Assembly (NCBI RefSeq): GCF_003026455.1
Contig: NZ_PYMB01000010.1
Coordinates: 62,001 to 126,000, forward strand
Direction: 5' to 3'
DNA from: Photobacterium rosenbergii
GTDB taxonomy: Bacteria; Pseudomonadota; Gammaproteobacteria; Enterobacterales; Vibrionaceae
Length of the DNA: 64,000 nucleotides
Both the position numbers and the translations under genes were made by a program. The notes beneath the pieces are model-generated. The model saw only the letters and a program-made list of their open reading frames with translations. It made no database searches and was not told the origin of the DNA. This document shows positions 1-8,818 of this stretch, in pieces; positions within the stretch are counted from its first letter, which is position 1; every line of letters begins with the position of its first letter.

Positions 1-596
1 GTAAGGCCAAGCTGAGCACCCTTGCCGTCCCGCTAATTGATAAGGTACCCGGCGGCACCCTACGCCTCTATTTGCGTGAGATGCTTGGCAGAAAGTTGGG
101 CTTGCCCAACGAAGAGCAATTGCAGCAGCTAATCTCAAAGCAAGGGGCCGACGCACCGAAGAAAGCCGGCCAGCCGGAAATCAAACGCACCCCGATGCGC
201 GAAGTTATCGCCTTGCTGATCCAGAACCCAGATTTTGTAAATAGCCTAGAATTTGATATGGCTGCATTTGAAGGGATTGATGTCGCTGGGCTAAATTTAT
301 TGATAACAATAGTTGAAAAGTGTCGGGCCAACCCCAATATTAAAACTGGACAACTGCTAGAGGGTTGGCGCGGAAGCAAAAGTGAAGGGATGCTAGCACG
401 CCTAGCAGCCTGGGAACTGCCTCTTGCCAAAGAAGAGGACAACACTCTAGATGTTTTTCTTGACGCAATGGACAAAGTCATTGACCAGTGCGTTAAACAA
501 CAAATCGAAAAGTTGCAGGCTAAATCGAGAACCGTCGGCTTATCAGTCGAAGAGAAGCGGGAATTGCAGTTGCTGATACTCAACCGTCCCGGCTAG
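1..596 (+). CDS. dnaG: DNA primase, C-terminal part (cut by window edge)
   Basis: This is the 3' end of DNA primase, which makes RNA primers at the replication fork. The reading frame is open from base 3 and begins KAKLSTLAVPLIDKVPGG, matching the end of the RNA-polymerase core. About 198 residues are visible: a short stretch of that core, a linker, then the helical C-terminal domain that binds the DnaB helicase. It stops at TAG 594-596. It lies 93 bp before rpoD in the same direction, the usual macromolecular-synthesis operon order (rpsU-dnaG-rpoD). The start and the zinc-binding domain lie outside the window. Identification rests on sequence and synteny. Confidence 0.93.
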   Translation, partial: KAKLSTLAVPLIDKVPGGTLRLYLREMLGRKLGLPNEEQLQQLISKQGADAPKKAGQPEIKRTPMREVIALLIQNPDFVNSLEFDMAAFEGIDVAGLNLLITIVEKCRANPNIKTGQLLEGWRGSKSEGMLARLAAWELPLAKEEDNTLDVFLDAMDKVIDQCVKQQIEKLQAKSRTVGLSVEEKRELQLLILNRPG

Positions 597-600
597 TAAG

Positions 601-629
601 TAGTCATCAATTAAGAAATTTGTTATAAT
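601..629 (+). promoter_or_regulatory. Probable sigma-70 promoter of rpoD
   Basis: A perfect TATAAT lies at 624-629, preceded by TG at 621-622 (extended -10). A 4/6 match to the -35 element (TAGTCA, 601-606) lies 17 bp upstream. It would let rpoD be transcribed apart from dnaG. No operator was seen. Confidence 0.55.
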
Positions 630-689
630 TAATGGTTTGCATCTCTGCATACTACTATTCTCAATCAGACCCTAAGTTGGATATCGTCT

Positions 690-2531
690 ATGGAGCAAAA
701 TCCGCAGTCACAGCTAAAGTTACTTGTTGCTAAAGGCAAGGAACAAGGCTATCTGACCTACGCCGAAGTAAATGACCACCTACCAGAGGACATCGTCGAT
801 TCTGATCAGGTGGAAGACATCATTCAGATGATCAATGACATGGGTATCAAGGTAGTTGAAACTGCCCCTGATGCCGATGATCTGATGATGACAGAAGACA
901 ATGCGGACGAAGACGCGATTGAAGCCGCGGCCCAGGCCCTATCAAGTGTAGAAAGCGAAATTGGCCGCACCACTGACCCAGTACGTATGTACATGCGTGA
1001 AATGGGTACAGTAGAACTCCTTACCCGCGAAGGCGAGATTGATATCGCAAAGCGCATTGAAGATGGTATTAACCAGGTTCAGTGCTCTGTTGCCGAGTAC
1101 CCAAGCGCCATCGCATATTTGCTTGAGCAGTTTGACAAGGTAGAAGCAGAAGAACTTCGCCTGACTGATATCATCTCTGGTTTTGTCGACCCGAATGAAG
1201 AAGAAACTGCCGCACCGACAGCAACACACATCGGCTCTGAGCTAAGCGAAGCAGATCTTGAAGATGAAGACAAAGATCTGGAAGAAGACGAAGATGCCGA
1301 TGAAGAAGAAGAAGATACAGGCATTGACCCTGAGCTTGCTCGTGAGAAATTCAATGACTTGCGTGTTGCCTACGACAACATGGCGCTAGCTATTGATACT
1401 CATGGCCGCCAGGATCCAAAAACAGCGGTTGCTGTTGAAGAGCTATCTGAAGTCTTCAAACAGTTCCGTCTGATCCCTAAGCAGTTCGACAAGCTGATCA
1501 GCTCTCTGCGTGAGTCTATGGACAAAGTGCGCACCAACGAGCGTCTGATCATGCGTATGTGTGTCGACAACAGCAAGATGCCGAAGAAAACTTTTGTAAG
1601 CCTATTTGCCGGCAACGAAGCTTCTTCTGAGTGGATTGACGAGGCACTGAACTCAGGCAAGCCTTATGCTGAACGCCTGAAAACGTACGAAGAAGACCTT
1701 CGTCGTGCAACGACCAAGCTAAGTATCCTAGAACAGGAAACTGGCTTGTCTATCGAACGTATCAAAGACATCAGCCGTCGTATGTCTATCGGTGAAGCCA
1801 AGGCTCGCCGAGCGAAGAAAGAGATGGTTGAAGCAAACTTGCGTCTTGTTATCTCGATTGCCAAGAAATACACCAACCGTGGCCTACAGTTCTTGGATCT
1901 GATCCAGGAAGGTAACATCGGCCTAATGAAAGCGGTAGATAAGTTCGAATACCGTCGCGGTTACAAGTTCTCGACTTATGCAACATGGTGGATCCGTCAG
2001 GCAATCACGCGCTCAATTGCTGACCAGGCACGTACTATCCGTATCCCTGTTCACATGATCGAGACGATCAACAAGCTGAACCGTATCTCTCGCCAGATGC
2101 TTCAGGAAATGGGCCGCGAACCATTGCCGGAAGAATTGGCAGAGCGTATGCAGATGCCTGAAGACAAGATCCGCAAGGTACTGAAGATTGCCAAAGAGCC
2201 AATCTCAATGGAAACCCCTATCGGTGATGATGAAGATTCGCACCTAGGTGATTTCATTGAAGATACCACGCTTCAGCTTCCAATGGATGCTGCTACAGCA
2301 ACCAACCTGCGTATGGCGACCAACGATGTACTAGCGGGTCTGACGCCGCGTGAAGCGAAAGTACTGCGTATGCGTTTCGGTATCGATATGAACACTGACC
2401 ACACCCTTGAGGAAGTGGGCAAGCAGTTCGACGTTACCCGTGAGCGTATCCGTCAGATCGAAGCGAAGGCACTGCGTAAGCTACGCCACCCAAGCCGCTC
2501 AGACGTTCTGCGCAGCTTCCTGGATGAATAA
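690..2531 (+). CDS. rpoD: RNA polymerase primary sigma factor RpoD (sigma-70)
   Basis: Housekeeping sigma factor of 613 residues, the same length class as E. coli RpoD. Region 1.1 is at the N terminus, region 1.2 is around [12 protein letters not shown] (about residue 95), and a very acidic non-conserved segment (about 180-215) has runs of Asp/Glu. Regions 2.1-2.4 contain [18 protein letters not shown] and [12 protein letters not shown] (about 390-440). Region 4.2 has the helix-turn-helix [20 protein letters not shown] close to the C terminus. It follows dnaG and has its own candidate promoter. A strong terminator follows the stop codon. The ribosome site before ATG 690 is weak. There are no anomalies. 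Confidence 0.99.
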   Translation: MEQNPQSQLKLLVAKGKEQGYLTYAEVNDHLPEDIVDSDQVEDIIQMINDMGIKVVETAPDADDLMMTEDNADEDAIEAAAQALSSVESEIGRTTDPVRMYMREMGTVELLTREGEIDIAKRIEDGINQVQCSVAEYPSAIAYLLEQFDKVEAEELRLTDIISGFVDPNEEETAAPTATHIGSELSEADLEDEDKDLEEDEDADEEEEDTGIDPELAREKFNDLRVAYDNMALAIDTHGRQDPKTAVAVEELSEVFKQFRLIPKQFDKLISSLRESMDKVRTNERLIMRMCVDNSKMPKKTFVSLFAGNEASSEWIDEALNSGKPYAERLKTYEEDLRRATTKLSILEQETGLSIERIKDISRRMSIGEAKARRAKKEMVEANLRLVISIAKKYTNRGLQFLDLIQEGNIGLMKAVDKFEYRRGYKFSTYATWWIRQAITRSIADQARTIRIPVHMIETINKLNRISRQMLQEMGREPLPEELAERMQMPEDKIRKVLKIAKEPISMETPIGDDEDSHLGDFIEDTTLQLPMDAATATNLRMATNDVLAGLTPREAKVLRMRFGIDMNTDHTLEEVGKQFDVTRERIRQIEAKALRKLRHPSRSDVLRSFLDE

Positions 2532-2554
2532 GCACGCATTCAAATAGCATGACT

Positions 2555-2583
2555 AAAAACGGGCCTTTCGGCCCGTTTTTTTT
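2555..2583 (+). terminator. Rho-independent terminator of rpoD
   Basis: A GC stem (CGGGCC/GGCCCG) with a TTTC loop is flanked by an A run and followed by eight T's. It lies 24 bp after the rpoD stop. Confidence 0.9.
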
Positions 2584-2686
2584 ATTTCTTCTTTCTTGCC
2601 ATCAAACACTTACTTCTGTTCTCACCTTTGGGCTGGCATGTTCCTTTAACTGCCTAAAAAGCAAGCAAAACAACCACTTTATTCGC

Positions 2687-2715
2687 TAGACAAGCCGACA
2701 GCCTTCCCATATAAT
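2687..2715 (+). promoter_or_regulatory. Promoter of the tRNA-Ile gene
   Basis: TAGACA (2687-2692, 5/6 match to -35), a 17-bp spacer, then TATAAT (2710-2715). The tRNA begins 12 nt after the -10 element, the expected distance. Confidence 0.75.
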
Positions 2716-2726
2716 TTCACCCATTC

Positions 2727-2802
2727 GGCCCCTTAGCTCAGTGGTTAGAGCAGGCGACTCATAATCGCTTGGTCCCCAGTTCAAGTCTGGGAGGGGCCAC
2801 CA
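2727..2802 (+). tRNA. ileX: tRNA-Ile(CAU), lysidine-modified minor isoleucine tRNA
   Basis: The 76 nt fold as a full cloverleaf with encoded CCA: acceptor GGCCCCT/AGGGGCC, D stem GCTC/GAGC, anticodon loop CTCATAA with anticodon CAT, and T stem CCCAG/CTGGG with TTCAAGT loop. The body is nearly identical to E. coli ileX rather than to methionine tRNAs. C34 should therefore be converted to lysidine by TilS so that it reads AUA. In E. coli ileX also lies just downstream of rpoD. It has its own promoter and terminator. Confidence 0.93.
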
Positions 2803-2826
2803 CTTCTCTTGTGGTAAAGATTTCAG

Positions 2827-2860
2827 AGACCTGATAGGGCAACCTATCAGGTCTTTTTTG
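2827..2860 (+). terminator. Terminator of the tRNA-Ile transcript
   Basis: A perfect 12-bp stem (AGACCTGATAGG with its complement) with a GCAA loop, followed by TTTTTTG. It lies 25 nt after the tRNA. Confidence 0.9.
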
Positions 2861-3413
2861 TTTTCTAGTAGCCATCCACCAGCACTCTTGTGCTTAACTT
2901 GCTGCAACCTTAACCTAGTAATAACTTTGTTATTTATTTTTCCCTCCTAAATAAATCATCAATTGATAAGAAACAAAAAAAATCTGTGAAATATGTAGAT
3001 AATCTCAACCTCTCTTGGAGCGGGCGTTAAAAATTTGCGCACTATCACAAGGTGATTAAAGAGATTGACTATGTTAGTATATGCCCCTTGTTTGGCCTGC
3101 CGATTTATGTAAGGCAGACATACAAGCGTCATACGGCTACAGTATAGTCATGACATCTTGCCAATAACCTACCCGGTTAACGGCAGCTTTGGCTCACAAG
3201 AGATGCCTTACAAAAGCAATACCACTGCTTTTGTAAGGCAATATTTTTGAAAAAATTTGTATTGTCACTGGTGATAACCGGACGAAAGTTACATTTTTTT
3301 GAAGTTCGCCACACTTTGTAGGCGTATTTCAACATCAATGGCACTGCGTTTTCGGGTATAACACTGTGAATCAAATTTCCCTTGGGTAAAAGTTCGTCCG
3401 GAGACCATTCTCA
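2861..3413. other. Long intergenic region before pyruvate kinase
   Basis: About 550 bp without a convincing gene. It is AT-rich at its left end. It contains TATA-like hexamers without good -35 partners (for example 3357-3362) and one perfect hairpin, listed separately. A GTGAATC near 3366 resembles half of a Cra (FruR) site, too weak to call. It is probably the pyk promoter and leader. A small RNA ending at the hairpin is possible but unproven. Confidence 0.5.
3204..3240 (+). repeat. Perfect 15-bp inverted repeat (hairpin) in the pyk leader
   Basis: Arms TGCCTTACAAAAGCA (3204-3218) and its exact complement (3226-3240) are separated by a 7-nt loop and followed by ATATTTTTG. It lies 174 bp before the pyk start. 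It could be a terminator of a short upstream transcript, an attenuator or a protein-binding site. Confidence 0.8.
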
Positions 3414-4826
3414 ATGAAAAAGACCAAGATCGTATGTACGATTGGACCTAAAACTGAATCTGTAGAAATGCTTACTAAGCTAGCTAACGCTGGCATGAAC
3501 GTAATGCGTCTAAACTTCTCACACGGTGACTTCGCTGAGCACGGCCAGCGTATCCAGAACCTACGTGACGTTATGGGCGAGACTGGTAAGCAGCTTGCGA
3601 TTCTTCTAGACACTAAAGGTCCAGAAATTCGTACTATCAAGCTTGAAGGCGGTCAAGACTTTTCTCTTGTTGCTGGTCAGGAGTTCACGTTCACAACTGA
3701 CACTTCTGTAATCGGTAACCAAGACCGCGTGGCGGTAACTTACCCTGGTTTTGCTAAAGACCTGGCTAAAGGCAACACTATCCTTGTTGACGACGGCCTG
3801 ATCGAAATGGAAGTTCTAGAAACTTCTGAGACTGAAGTTAAGTGTAAAGTACTTAACAACGGTGACCTAGGCGAGAACAAAGGTGTTAACCTACCTGGCG
3901 TTTCTGTACAGCTTCCTGCACTGTCTGAAAAAGACAAAGCTGACCTAGTATTCGGTTGTGAGCAAGGCGTTGACTTCGTTGCGGCTTCTTTCATCCGTAA
4001 AGCATCTGATGTTAAAGAAATCCGTGAACTACTAGTTGCTAACGGCGGCGAAAACATCCAGATCATCTCTAAGATCGAAAACCAGGAAGGCGTTGACAAC
4101 TTCGACGAAATCCTAGAAGCCTCTGACGGCATCATGGTTGCTCGTGGTGACCTAGGTGTTGAGATCCCAGTTGAAGAAGTTATCTTCGCTCAGAAGATGA
4201 TGATCGAGAAGTGTAACCGTGCACGTAAAGTGGTTATCACTGCAACTCAGATGCTTGACTCTATGATCAAGAACCCACGTCCAACTCGCGCAGAAGCGGG
4301 TGACGTTGCGAACGCAATCATGGACGGTACTGATGCAGTAATGCTTTCTGGTGAGTCTGCGAAAGGTAAGTACCCAATCGAAGCAGTAACTATCATGGCT
4401 CAGATCTGTGAGCGTACTGACGCAGCTCTTAAAGCAGAGCTAGGCTCTCGTCTAGACAGCGCTCGCCTACGTATCACTGAAGCAGTTTGTAAAGGTGCTG
4501 TAGACACGTCTGAGAAGCTAAACGCTCCTCTTATCGTTGTAGCAACTGAAGCTGGTAAGTCTGCACGTTCTGTACGTAAGTACTTCCCAACTGCAAACAT
4601 CCTAGCTGTTACTACTAACACTAAGACTGCTGCTCAGCTAGCACTGACCAAAGGTGTTACTCCAGTAGTTGTTGATTCTATCGACAACACTGATGCGTTC
4701 TACGGCCGCGGTAAAGAGCTTGCACTAGAAACTGGCCTAGGCGCTAAAGGCGATATCGTTGTTATGGTATCTGGCGCGCTAGTTCCTTCTGGTACAACTA
4801 ACACAGCTTCTGTACACGTACTATAA
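3414..4826 (+). CDS. pykF: Pyruvate kinase, type I (PykF-like)
   Basis: Converts phosphoenolpyruvate and ADP to pyruvate and ATP, the last step of glycolysis. The 470 residues match the length of E. coli PykF. The N terminus has KIVCTIGP, and NFSHG carries nucleotide-contacting residues. The active-site lysine region is [10 protein letters not shown] (about 220), metal-binding residues lie in MVARGDLG, and the catalytic threonine region is TATQMLDSM. The C-terminal domain would hold the fructose-1,6-bisphosphate site. Codons are strongly biased to a few preferred ones, unlike the neighbours, as expected for a highly expressed gene. It is monocistronic, between a long leader and a strong terminator. 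Confidence 0.97.
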   Translation: MKKTKIVCTIGPKTESVEMLTKLANAGMNVMRLNFSHGDFAEHGQRIQNLRDVMGETGKQLAILLDTKGPEIRTIKLEGGQDFSLVAGQEFTFTTDTSVIGNQDRVAVTYPGFAKDLAKGNTILVDDGLIEMEVLETSETEVKCKVLNNGDLGENKGVNLPGVSVQLPALSEKDKADLVFGCEQGVDFVAASFIRKASDVKEIRELLVANGGENIQIISKIENQEGVDNFDEILEASDGIMVARGDLGVEIPVEEVIFAQKMMIEKCNRARKVVITATQMLDSMIKNPRPTRAEAGDVANAIMDGTDAVMLSGESAKGKYPIEAVTIMAQICERTDAALKAELGSRLDSARLRITEAVCKGAVDTSEKLNAPLIVVATEAGKSARSVRKYFPTANILAVTTNTKTAAQLALTKGVTPVVVDSIDNTDAFYGRGKELALETGLGAKGDIVVMVSGALVPSGTTNTASVHVL

Positions 4827-4846
4827 GTGTCATTTCGCTGATTGTT

Positions 4847-4874
4847 AAAACGGGAGCTTCGGCTCCCGTTTTTT
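4847..4874 (+). terminator. Terminator of pykF
   Basis: The stem AACGGGAGC/GCTCCCGTT has a stable TTCG tetraloop and is followed by a T run. It starts about 20 nt after the pykF stop. Confidence 0.93.
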
Positions 4875-5066
4875 ATTGCTCGCTATACCGCTGTTTTCAT
4901 AACCAACTGCCTCGCTAATCTGTGATGACCTCTCACAATTATGAAACTTAGCGTCGCACTCGATTTTTTTCCTCGATATACTTCACCCTGCAGTATTCCC
5001 CTTGAGCATATCCTTATACGCTTAACCTTGCGGGTGGCACTGCCTATTCTGAGCTGAAACCACACA

Positions 5067-5741
5067 ATGAGGAAGAACGTGTCCAGCCCTACCCTTGCCG
5101 ACAAAGTCATGGAAATGATCCGCCAAGATATCTTGACGGGTGAGCTATCCCCCGGCCAAAAGCTGGTCGTCGCAGATCTCAAGCTTCGATATAACGTGGG
5201 CGCCTCTCCGATCCGCGAAGCCCTTGTTCAACTGGCTTGGCGTAAATACGTCCATTTTGCGCCACAAAAAGGCTGCTGGGTTGCCAATGTTTCTGCTGCC
5301 GAATTGGAAGACTTGTTCGATACCAATCAAGAACTCTCAAAAATCCTACTACAGCGAGCGATTGAGCAAGGCGATGAAGCATGGGAAATCAACATCCTCA
5401 CCAGCTACCACAAGCTCAGCAGGCTGAACCCAGCAGAAGCGAATACCGACTTCGCAGAATGGGAACAAAGGCACAGTGACTTCCACCACGCCCTCCTTGC
5501 AGGTAGTCAATCACCGACAATGCTAGCACTGTACCGCCAAGTGTATGAGCAAATCGAACGCTATCGCCATATTTGGGTGAGCAGGCACCGCCGATATGAA
5601 GAGCGATACCATGACAACGGTGAGCATGAAGCAATGATGAAGGCAGTATTAGACCGCAATACCGAGCAGGCACTAGCAATCATGGCAACTCATTCAGAGC
5701 GCGCACTGGAAATGATAAAAGGCGACTTGGTCCAAGACTGA
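5067..5741 (+). CDS. GntR family transcriptional regulator, FadR/FCD subfamily
   Basis: A 224-residue one-component repressor or activator. The N-terminal winged helix-turn-helix is residues 10-75 (TLADKVMEMIRQDILTGELS, then VGASPIREALVQL). The helical FCD ligand domain follows, with metal-type histidines in DFHHALL, GEHEAMM and ATHSERA. The ligand is unknown. ATG 5067 has no clear ribosome site. A GTG at 5079 has AGGA five bases upstream and would give a 220-residue protein, so the true start may be there. No terminator follows. The 28-bp palindrome at 5918-5945 lies just beyond its 3' side and is a candidate target, though unproven. Confidence 0.88.
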   Translation: MRKNVSSPTLADKVMEMIRQDILTGELSPGQKLVVADLKLRYNVGASPIREALVQLAWRKYVHFAPQKGCWVANVSAAELEDLFDTNQELSKILLQRAIEQGDEAWEINILTSYHKLSRLNPAEANTDFAEWEQRHSDFHHALLAGSQSPTMLALYRQVYEQIERYRHIWVSRHRRYEERYHDNGEHEAMMKAVLDRNTEQALAIMATHSERALEMIKGDLVQD

Positions 5742-5750
5742 TAGCTGGCA

Positions 5751-5879
5751 CTACCAAAAAATTTCCTTGTGGTGGGTATTAAGCAGTAATACCGCTAACA
5801 GGAAATACAGCGCACTGACATTGAAGCCAAGCAGAAATAGGCTGAGCACTGTAAGCCTTGCCAAAAATTTACGGTTCAT
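5751..5879 (-). CDS. Possible 42-residue single-pass membrane protein
   Basis: A small frame starting MNRKFLARLT, with a continuous hydrophobic stretch of about 26 residues (9-34) and a short polar tail ending FW. A run of six G's lies just upstream. A second ATG at 5882 is in frame; the one at 5879 has the better spacing from the G-rich site. It is transcribed toward the GntR gene, downstream of the ilvH terminator and of the 28-bp palindrome. I do not recognise it. Basic N terminus, membrane segment and ribosome site make translation plausible, but the frame is short and conservation could not be tested. Confidence 0.4.
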   Translation of the reverse strand: MNRKFLARLTVLSLFLLGFNVSALYFLLAVLLLNTHHKEIFW

Positions 5880-5917
5880 CATTTCCCCCCTGCGCCATAC
5901 CACCTGATTGGCACCTG

Positions 5918-5945
5918 ACCTTATTAGACTTTAGTCTAATAAGGT
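5918..5945. promoter_or_regulatory. 28-bp operator-like palindrome
   Basis: Arms ACCTTATTAGACT (5918-5930) and its exact complement (5933-5945) are separated by TT. Thirteen perfect base pairs with a 2-bp centre suit a dimeric repressor better than an RNA terminator, since the loop is too small and no T run follows. It lies upstream of the small membrane ORF and about 180 bp beyond the GntR gene's stop. Confidence 0.65.
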
Positions 5946-5965
5946 TTGATTTTCAGGGAGACAAA

Positions 5966-5994
5966 ATGACAAAACCCGGTGACAAGCACCGGGT
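5966..5994 (-). terminator. Terminator of ilvIH
   Basis: Read leftward, the stem ACCCGGTG/CACCGGGT (5974-5994) has a 5-nt loop and is followed by TTTTG and a second T-rich stretch. It starts 33 nt after the ilvH stop. Confidence 0.8.
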
Positions 5995-6026
5995 GTATTA
6001 GACCTGAGACAAGCTCTTAGTAGGAT

Positions 6027-6524
6027 TTAGGCCTTCAGCGCCCGCTCTCCACGAGCAATACCAACGACACCACTGCGGGCGACTTCGATGATCTCTGTCG
6101 CTTCGCTGACCGCTGAAATAAAGGCATCCAGCTTATCGCTAGTCCCCGCTAGCTGGACGGTGTAGATCTGGCTTGTCACATCGACTATCTGGCCCCGGAA
6201 AATATCCGCAGTGCGCTTCACTTCCGCACGGGAAAAACCGCTCGCCTTGACCTTAACCAACATCAATTCGCGCTCAACATGCTCACTCTCGGTAACATTG
6301 CTAACCTTGAGGATATCGATGAGCTTGTGCAGTTGTTTCTCAATCTGCTCCAGCGCCGCCTCATCTTCAACATTGGTCGTGATATTCAAACGGGACAAGG
6401 TAGGATCATCCGTCGGGGCTACCGTCAAAGACTCAATGTTGTAGCCCCGTTGGGAAAACAGCCCGACTACCCGTGACAATGCGCCCGGTTCATTTTCAAG
6501 AAGTACTGATACAATCCTGCGCAT
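6027..6524 (-). CDS. ilvH: Acetolactate synthase III, regulatory small subunit
   Basis: The 165-residue regulatory subunit stimulates the catalytic subunit and binds valine for feedback inhibition. It has an N-terminal ACT domain ([20 protein letters not shown] through about residue 78) and the conserved C-terminal domain ([13 protein letters not shown]). Length matches E. coli IlvH (163). It begins one base after the ilvI stop codon (TAA T ATG), so the two are translationally coupled. A terminator follows. Confidence 0.97.
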   Translation of the reverse strand: MRRIVSVLLENEPGALSRVVGLFSQRGYNIESLTVAPTDDPTLSRLNITTNVEDEAALEQIEKQLHKLIDILKVSNVTESEHVERELMLVKVKASGFSRAEVKRTADIFRGQIVDVTSQIYTVQLAGTSDKLDAFISAVSEATEIIEVARSGVVGIARGERALKA

Positions 6525-6525
6525 A

Positions 6526-8244
6526 TTACGTTCTCTCCGTTTTACTCAGCCACATTTCGCTCATTGACCCACCACGGATCAACATTGGGTAGACGTGCTC
6601 TGTCTCATCAACACTGATGTCGATAAAGACTAGGCGATCTTTTAGCGCCAACGCCTTTTCCAGCTCTTCTTCTAGTTTGTTCGGGTCGGAAATCCGCACC
6701 CCAACGTGGCCATACGCTTCAGCAATGGCAGCAAAATCAGGCACCGAGTCCATATAAGAATGGGAGTGGCGGCCTTGGTAAATCATATCCTGCCACTGTT
6801 TTACCATACCGAGGAAACGGTTGTTGAGGTTGATGATCTTAACCGGAATATCGTACTGAAGAGCAGTGGAAAGCTCCTGGATATTCATCTGGATACTACC
6901 ATCACCGGTTACACAGACGACTTCGGCATCTGGCAGGGCGAACTTAACCCCCATTGCGGCAGGAAGGCCAAAGCCCATCGTGCCAAGGCCACCGGAGTTG
7001 ATCCAGCGGCGGGGTTTGTCAAACGGATAATACAAGGCAGCGAACATCTGGTGCTGGCCAACATCCGAGGCAACATAAGCATCGCCATCAGTCAGCCTAT
7101 GAAGCACTTCAATTACTTCCTGCGGCTTGATGCGCTCATTATCCTTCTTGTAGCTCAGGCACTGGCGTCCACGCCAGGACTCGATTTCACTCCACCAAGT
7201 ATCAATGGCGGCATCATCGTTTTGGCCACTTTGCTCATCAAGCATTTTTAGCATGCAGTTGAGCACCGTATCCGCCGACCCTACAATCGGGATATCTACC
7301 GCAATGGTTTTGGAAATGGACGACGGGTCGACATCGATATGCATAATGGTGGCATTCGGGCAGTATTTCTCGACATTGTTGGTGGTACGGTCGTCAAAAC
7401 GCACCCCGACACCGAAAATCAAATCCGAGTTATGCATTGCCATATTGGCTTCATAAGTACCGTGCATCCCCAGCATACCCAGATTGTTCTTGTGCGAACC
7501 TGGGAAAGCACCAAGGCCCATCAAGGTATTGACCACCGGGATATTCAAACTCTCAGCCAGTTTGATCAATTGCGGGCTACAATCAGCCATGATTGCACCA
7601 CCGCCAACGTATAGTACCGGCTTTTTGGCCGCTAACAGGGCTTTGAGGCCCCGCTTGATCTGGCCCTTGTGGCCTTGCGTTGTCGGGTTGTAAGAACGCA
7701 TGGCAATCGACTCAGGGTACTTGTACGGGAAGCTCTCAGCCGGGTTGAGCATATCTTTGGGGATATCGATAACAACTGGGCCTGGGCGGCCACTAGAAGC
7801 GATATAGAAGGCTTTTTTGATGATCTCAGGGATATCTTCCGGCTTTTTCACCAAGAAGCTGTGTTTGACGACAGGACGGGAGATCCCCACCATGTCACAC
7901 TCCTGGAAGGCATCGTTACCGATGAGGTTACTCATGACCTGTCCGGAAAGCACGACCATAGGAATGGAGTCCATATAAGCGGTTGCGATACCAGTGATCG
8001 CGTTGGTCGCTCCTGGGCCGGACGTTACCAGCACCACACCAACCTCACCAGTGGCACGGGCATAACCATCTGCCATGTGCACAGCCGCTTGTTCGTGGCG
8101 GACCAGTACGTGCTCGATATCGCTTTTCTCATGCAGCGCATCATAGATATCAAGAACTGAACCACCAGGGTATCCGAAGATATGTTTCACGCCTTGATCG
8201 ATCATCGAACGAACGATCATATCGGCGCCGGACAACATTTCCAT
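6526..8244 (-). CDS. ilvI: Acetolactate synthase III, catalytic large subunit
   Basis: A thiamine-diphosphate enzyme that joins two pyruvates to acetolactate, or pyruvate and 2-ketobutyrate to acetohydroxybutyrate, the first common step to valine, leucine and isoleucine. Its 572 residues match the family. The N-terminal domain has the ThDP-activating glutamate in [17 protein letters not shown] (about 50), a central FAD-binding domain follows, and the C-terminal ThDP motif begins [12 protein letters not shown] (about 440) and ends at NN. The start ATG has a strong GGAGG site. The leader holds a remarkable inverted repeat, listed separately. The operon is ilvI-ilvH. E. coli ilvIH is controlled by Lrp; nothing here proves that for this gene. 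Confidence 0.97.
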   Translation of the reverse strand: MEMLSGADMIVRSMIDQGVKHIFGYPGGSVLDIYDALHEKSDIEHVLVRHEQAAVHMADGYARATGEVGVVLVTSGPGATNAITGIATAYMDSIPMVVLSGQVMSNLIGNDAFQECDMVGISRPVVKHSFLVKKPEDIPEIIKKAFYIASSGRPGPVVIDIPKDMLNPAESFPYKYPESIAMRSYNPTTQGHKGQIKRGLKALLAAKKPVLYVGGGAIMADCSPQLIKLAESLNIPVVNTLMGLGAFPGSHKNNLGMLGMHGTYEANMAMHNSDLIFGVGVRFDDRTTNNVEKYCPNATIMHIDVDPSSISKTIAVDIPIVGSADTVLNCMLKMLDEQSGQNDDAAIDTWWSEIESWRGRQCLSYKKDNERIKPQEVIEVLHRLTDGDAYVASDVGQHQMFAALYYPFDKPRRWINSGGLGTMGFGLPAAMGVKFALPDAEVVCVTGDGSIQMNIQELSTALQYDIPVKIINLNNRFLGMVKQWQDMIYQGRHSHSYMDSVPDFAAIAEAYGHVGVRISDPNKLEEELEKALALKDRLVFIDISVDETEHVYPMLIRGGSMSEMWLSKTERT

Positions 8245-8264
8245 ATTTCTGCCTCCAGGTCGCG

Positions 8265-8436
8265 TATACCACCCTGCATAGCTAATTCATTCCATACCTC
8301 TTGCTAGCGGCCTGATCCCATCTGCTTGATTGGAGGAGCAAACAGTCTGGGTATCAGCACGGGTTGCGCTAGCCTGATTGAGGAAATACAGCAACCAGAA
8401 TACCTGGTGCCTCAATTAGCTATACAGGCTGGTATA
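8265..8436 (-). repeat. 23-nt inverted repeat enclosing the ilvI leader (structured leader or MITE-like)
   Basis: Positions 8265-8287 and 8414-8436 are reverse complements at 21 of 23 positions, separated by 126 bp. In the ilvI transcript the two arms would form one long stem with a G-U wobble and a single G-G mismatch. The near arm ends 8 nt before the GGAGG ribosome site. The interior has smaller complementary pieces (for example GAGG/CCTC and two GCTAGC palindromes). The ends read TATACC...GGTATA, which would also fit a small transposon-derived element flanked by TA. No leucine-, valine- or isoleucine-rich leader peptide was found. Confidence 0.75.
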
Positions 8437-8774
8437 ACATAGTTAGGGCTTATTTTTAGCCTAAAAAATGAAATCGTGCTTTCATGCTATGTCACCTGCT
8501 CTGAGTCATAACCCGAGCAGTAAACCGCAACAACTGTAACGTTTTTTTAGCAACTAAGTCTATTGGTCGAAGGCAGTTAACACGTATCCTCTGAAATGAG
8601 CAAATATCCATCAAGATCATCGTTGAGCGTGCTACAAATTGCAGGATATTTTTCTCTGTCTACGTGGTTATTTCAGAATCTTCAACTGATCAAACCAGAG
8701 CTATTACCACTGAGACAGCAACACCGGCAGCACCGAAACGGAAAACTAAGCCCCAGCAGGCAAATACCAGGCAT
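8437..8774. other. Upstream region of ilvI
   Basis: About 340 bp between the inverted repeat and the 3' end of the acyl-CoA ligase unit. It contains an imperfect palindrome near 8447-8468 (TTAGGGC...GCCTAA) and AT-rich stretches that could be Lrp-type sites. No gene is supported. The promoter was not located with confidence. Confidence 0.4.
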
Positions 8775-8800
8775 AAAAAAGGAGAGCCGAGGCTCCCCTT
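8775..8800 (-). terminator. Terminator of the acyl-CoA ligase gene
   Basis: Read leftward, GGGGAGCC/GGCTCTCC with a short TC loop (one wobble pair) is followed by TTTTTT. It lies about 20 nt after the stop. Confidence 0.85.
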
Positions 8801-8818
8801 TCCAACACGTTAGCGATA

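Noticed and set aside
2686..2907. Leftward 73-residue frame over the tRNA
   Set aside because: It is the antisense of tRNA-Ile (its peptide contains the familiar spurious DLNWGPSDYESPALTTELRG). It has no ribosome site.
3177..3374. Leftward 65-residue frame over the pyk leader
   Set aside because: It spans the hairpin, lacks a ribosome site and has no family-like features.
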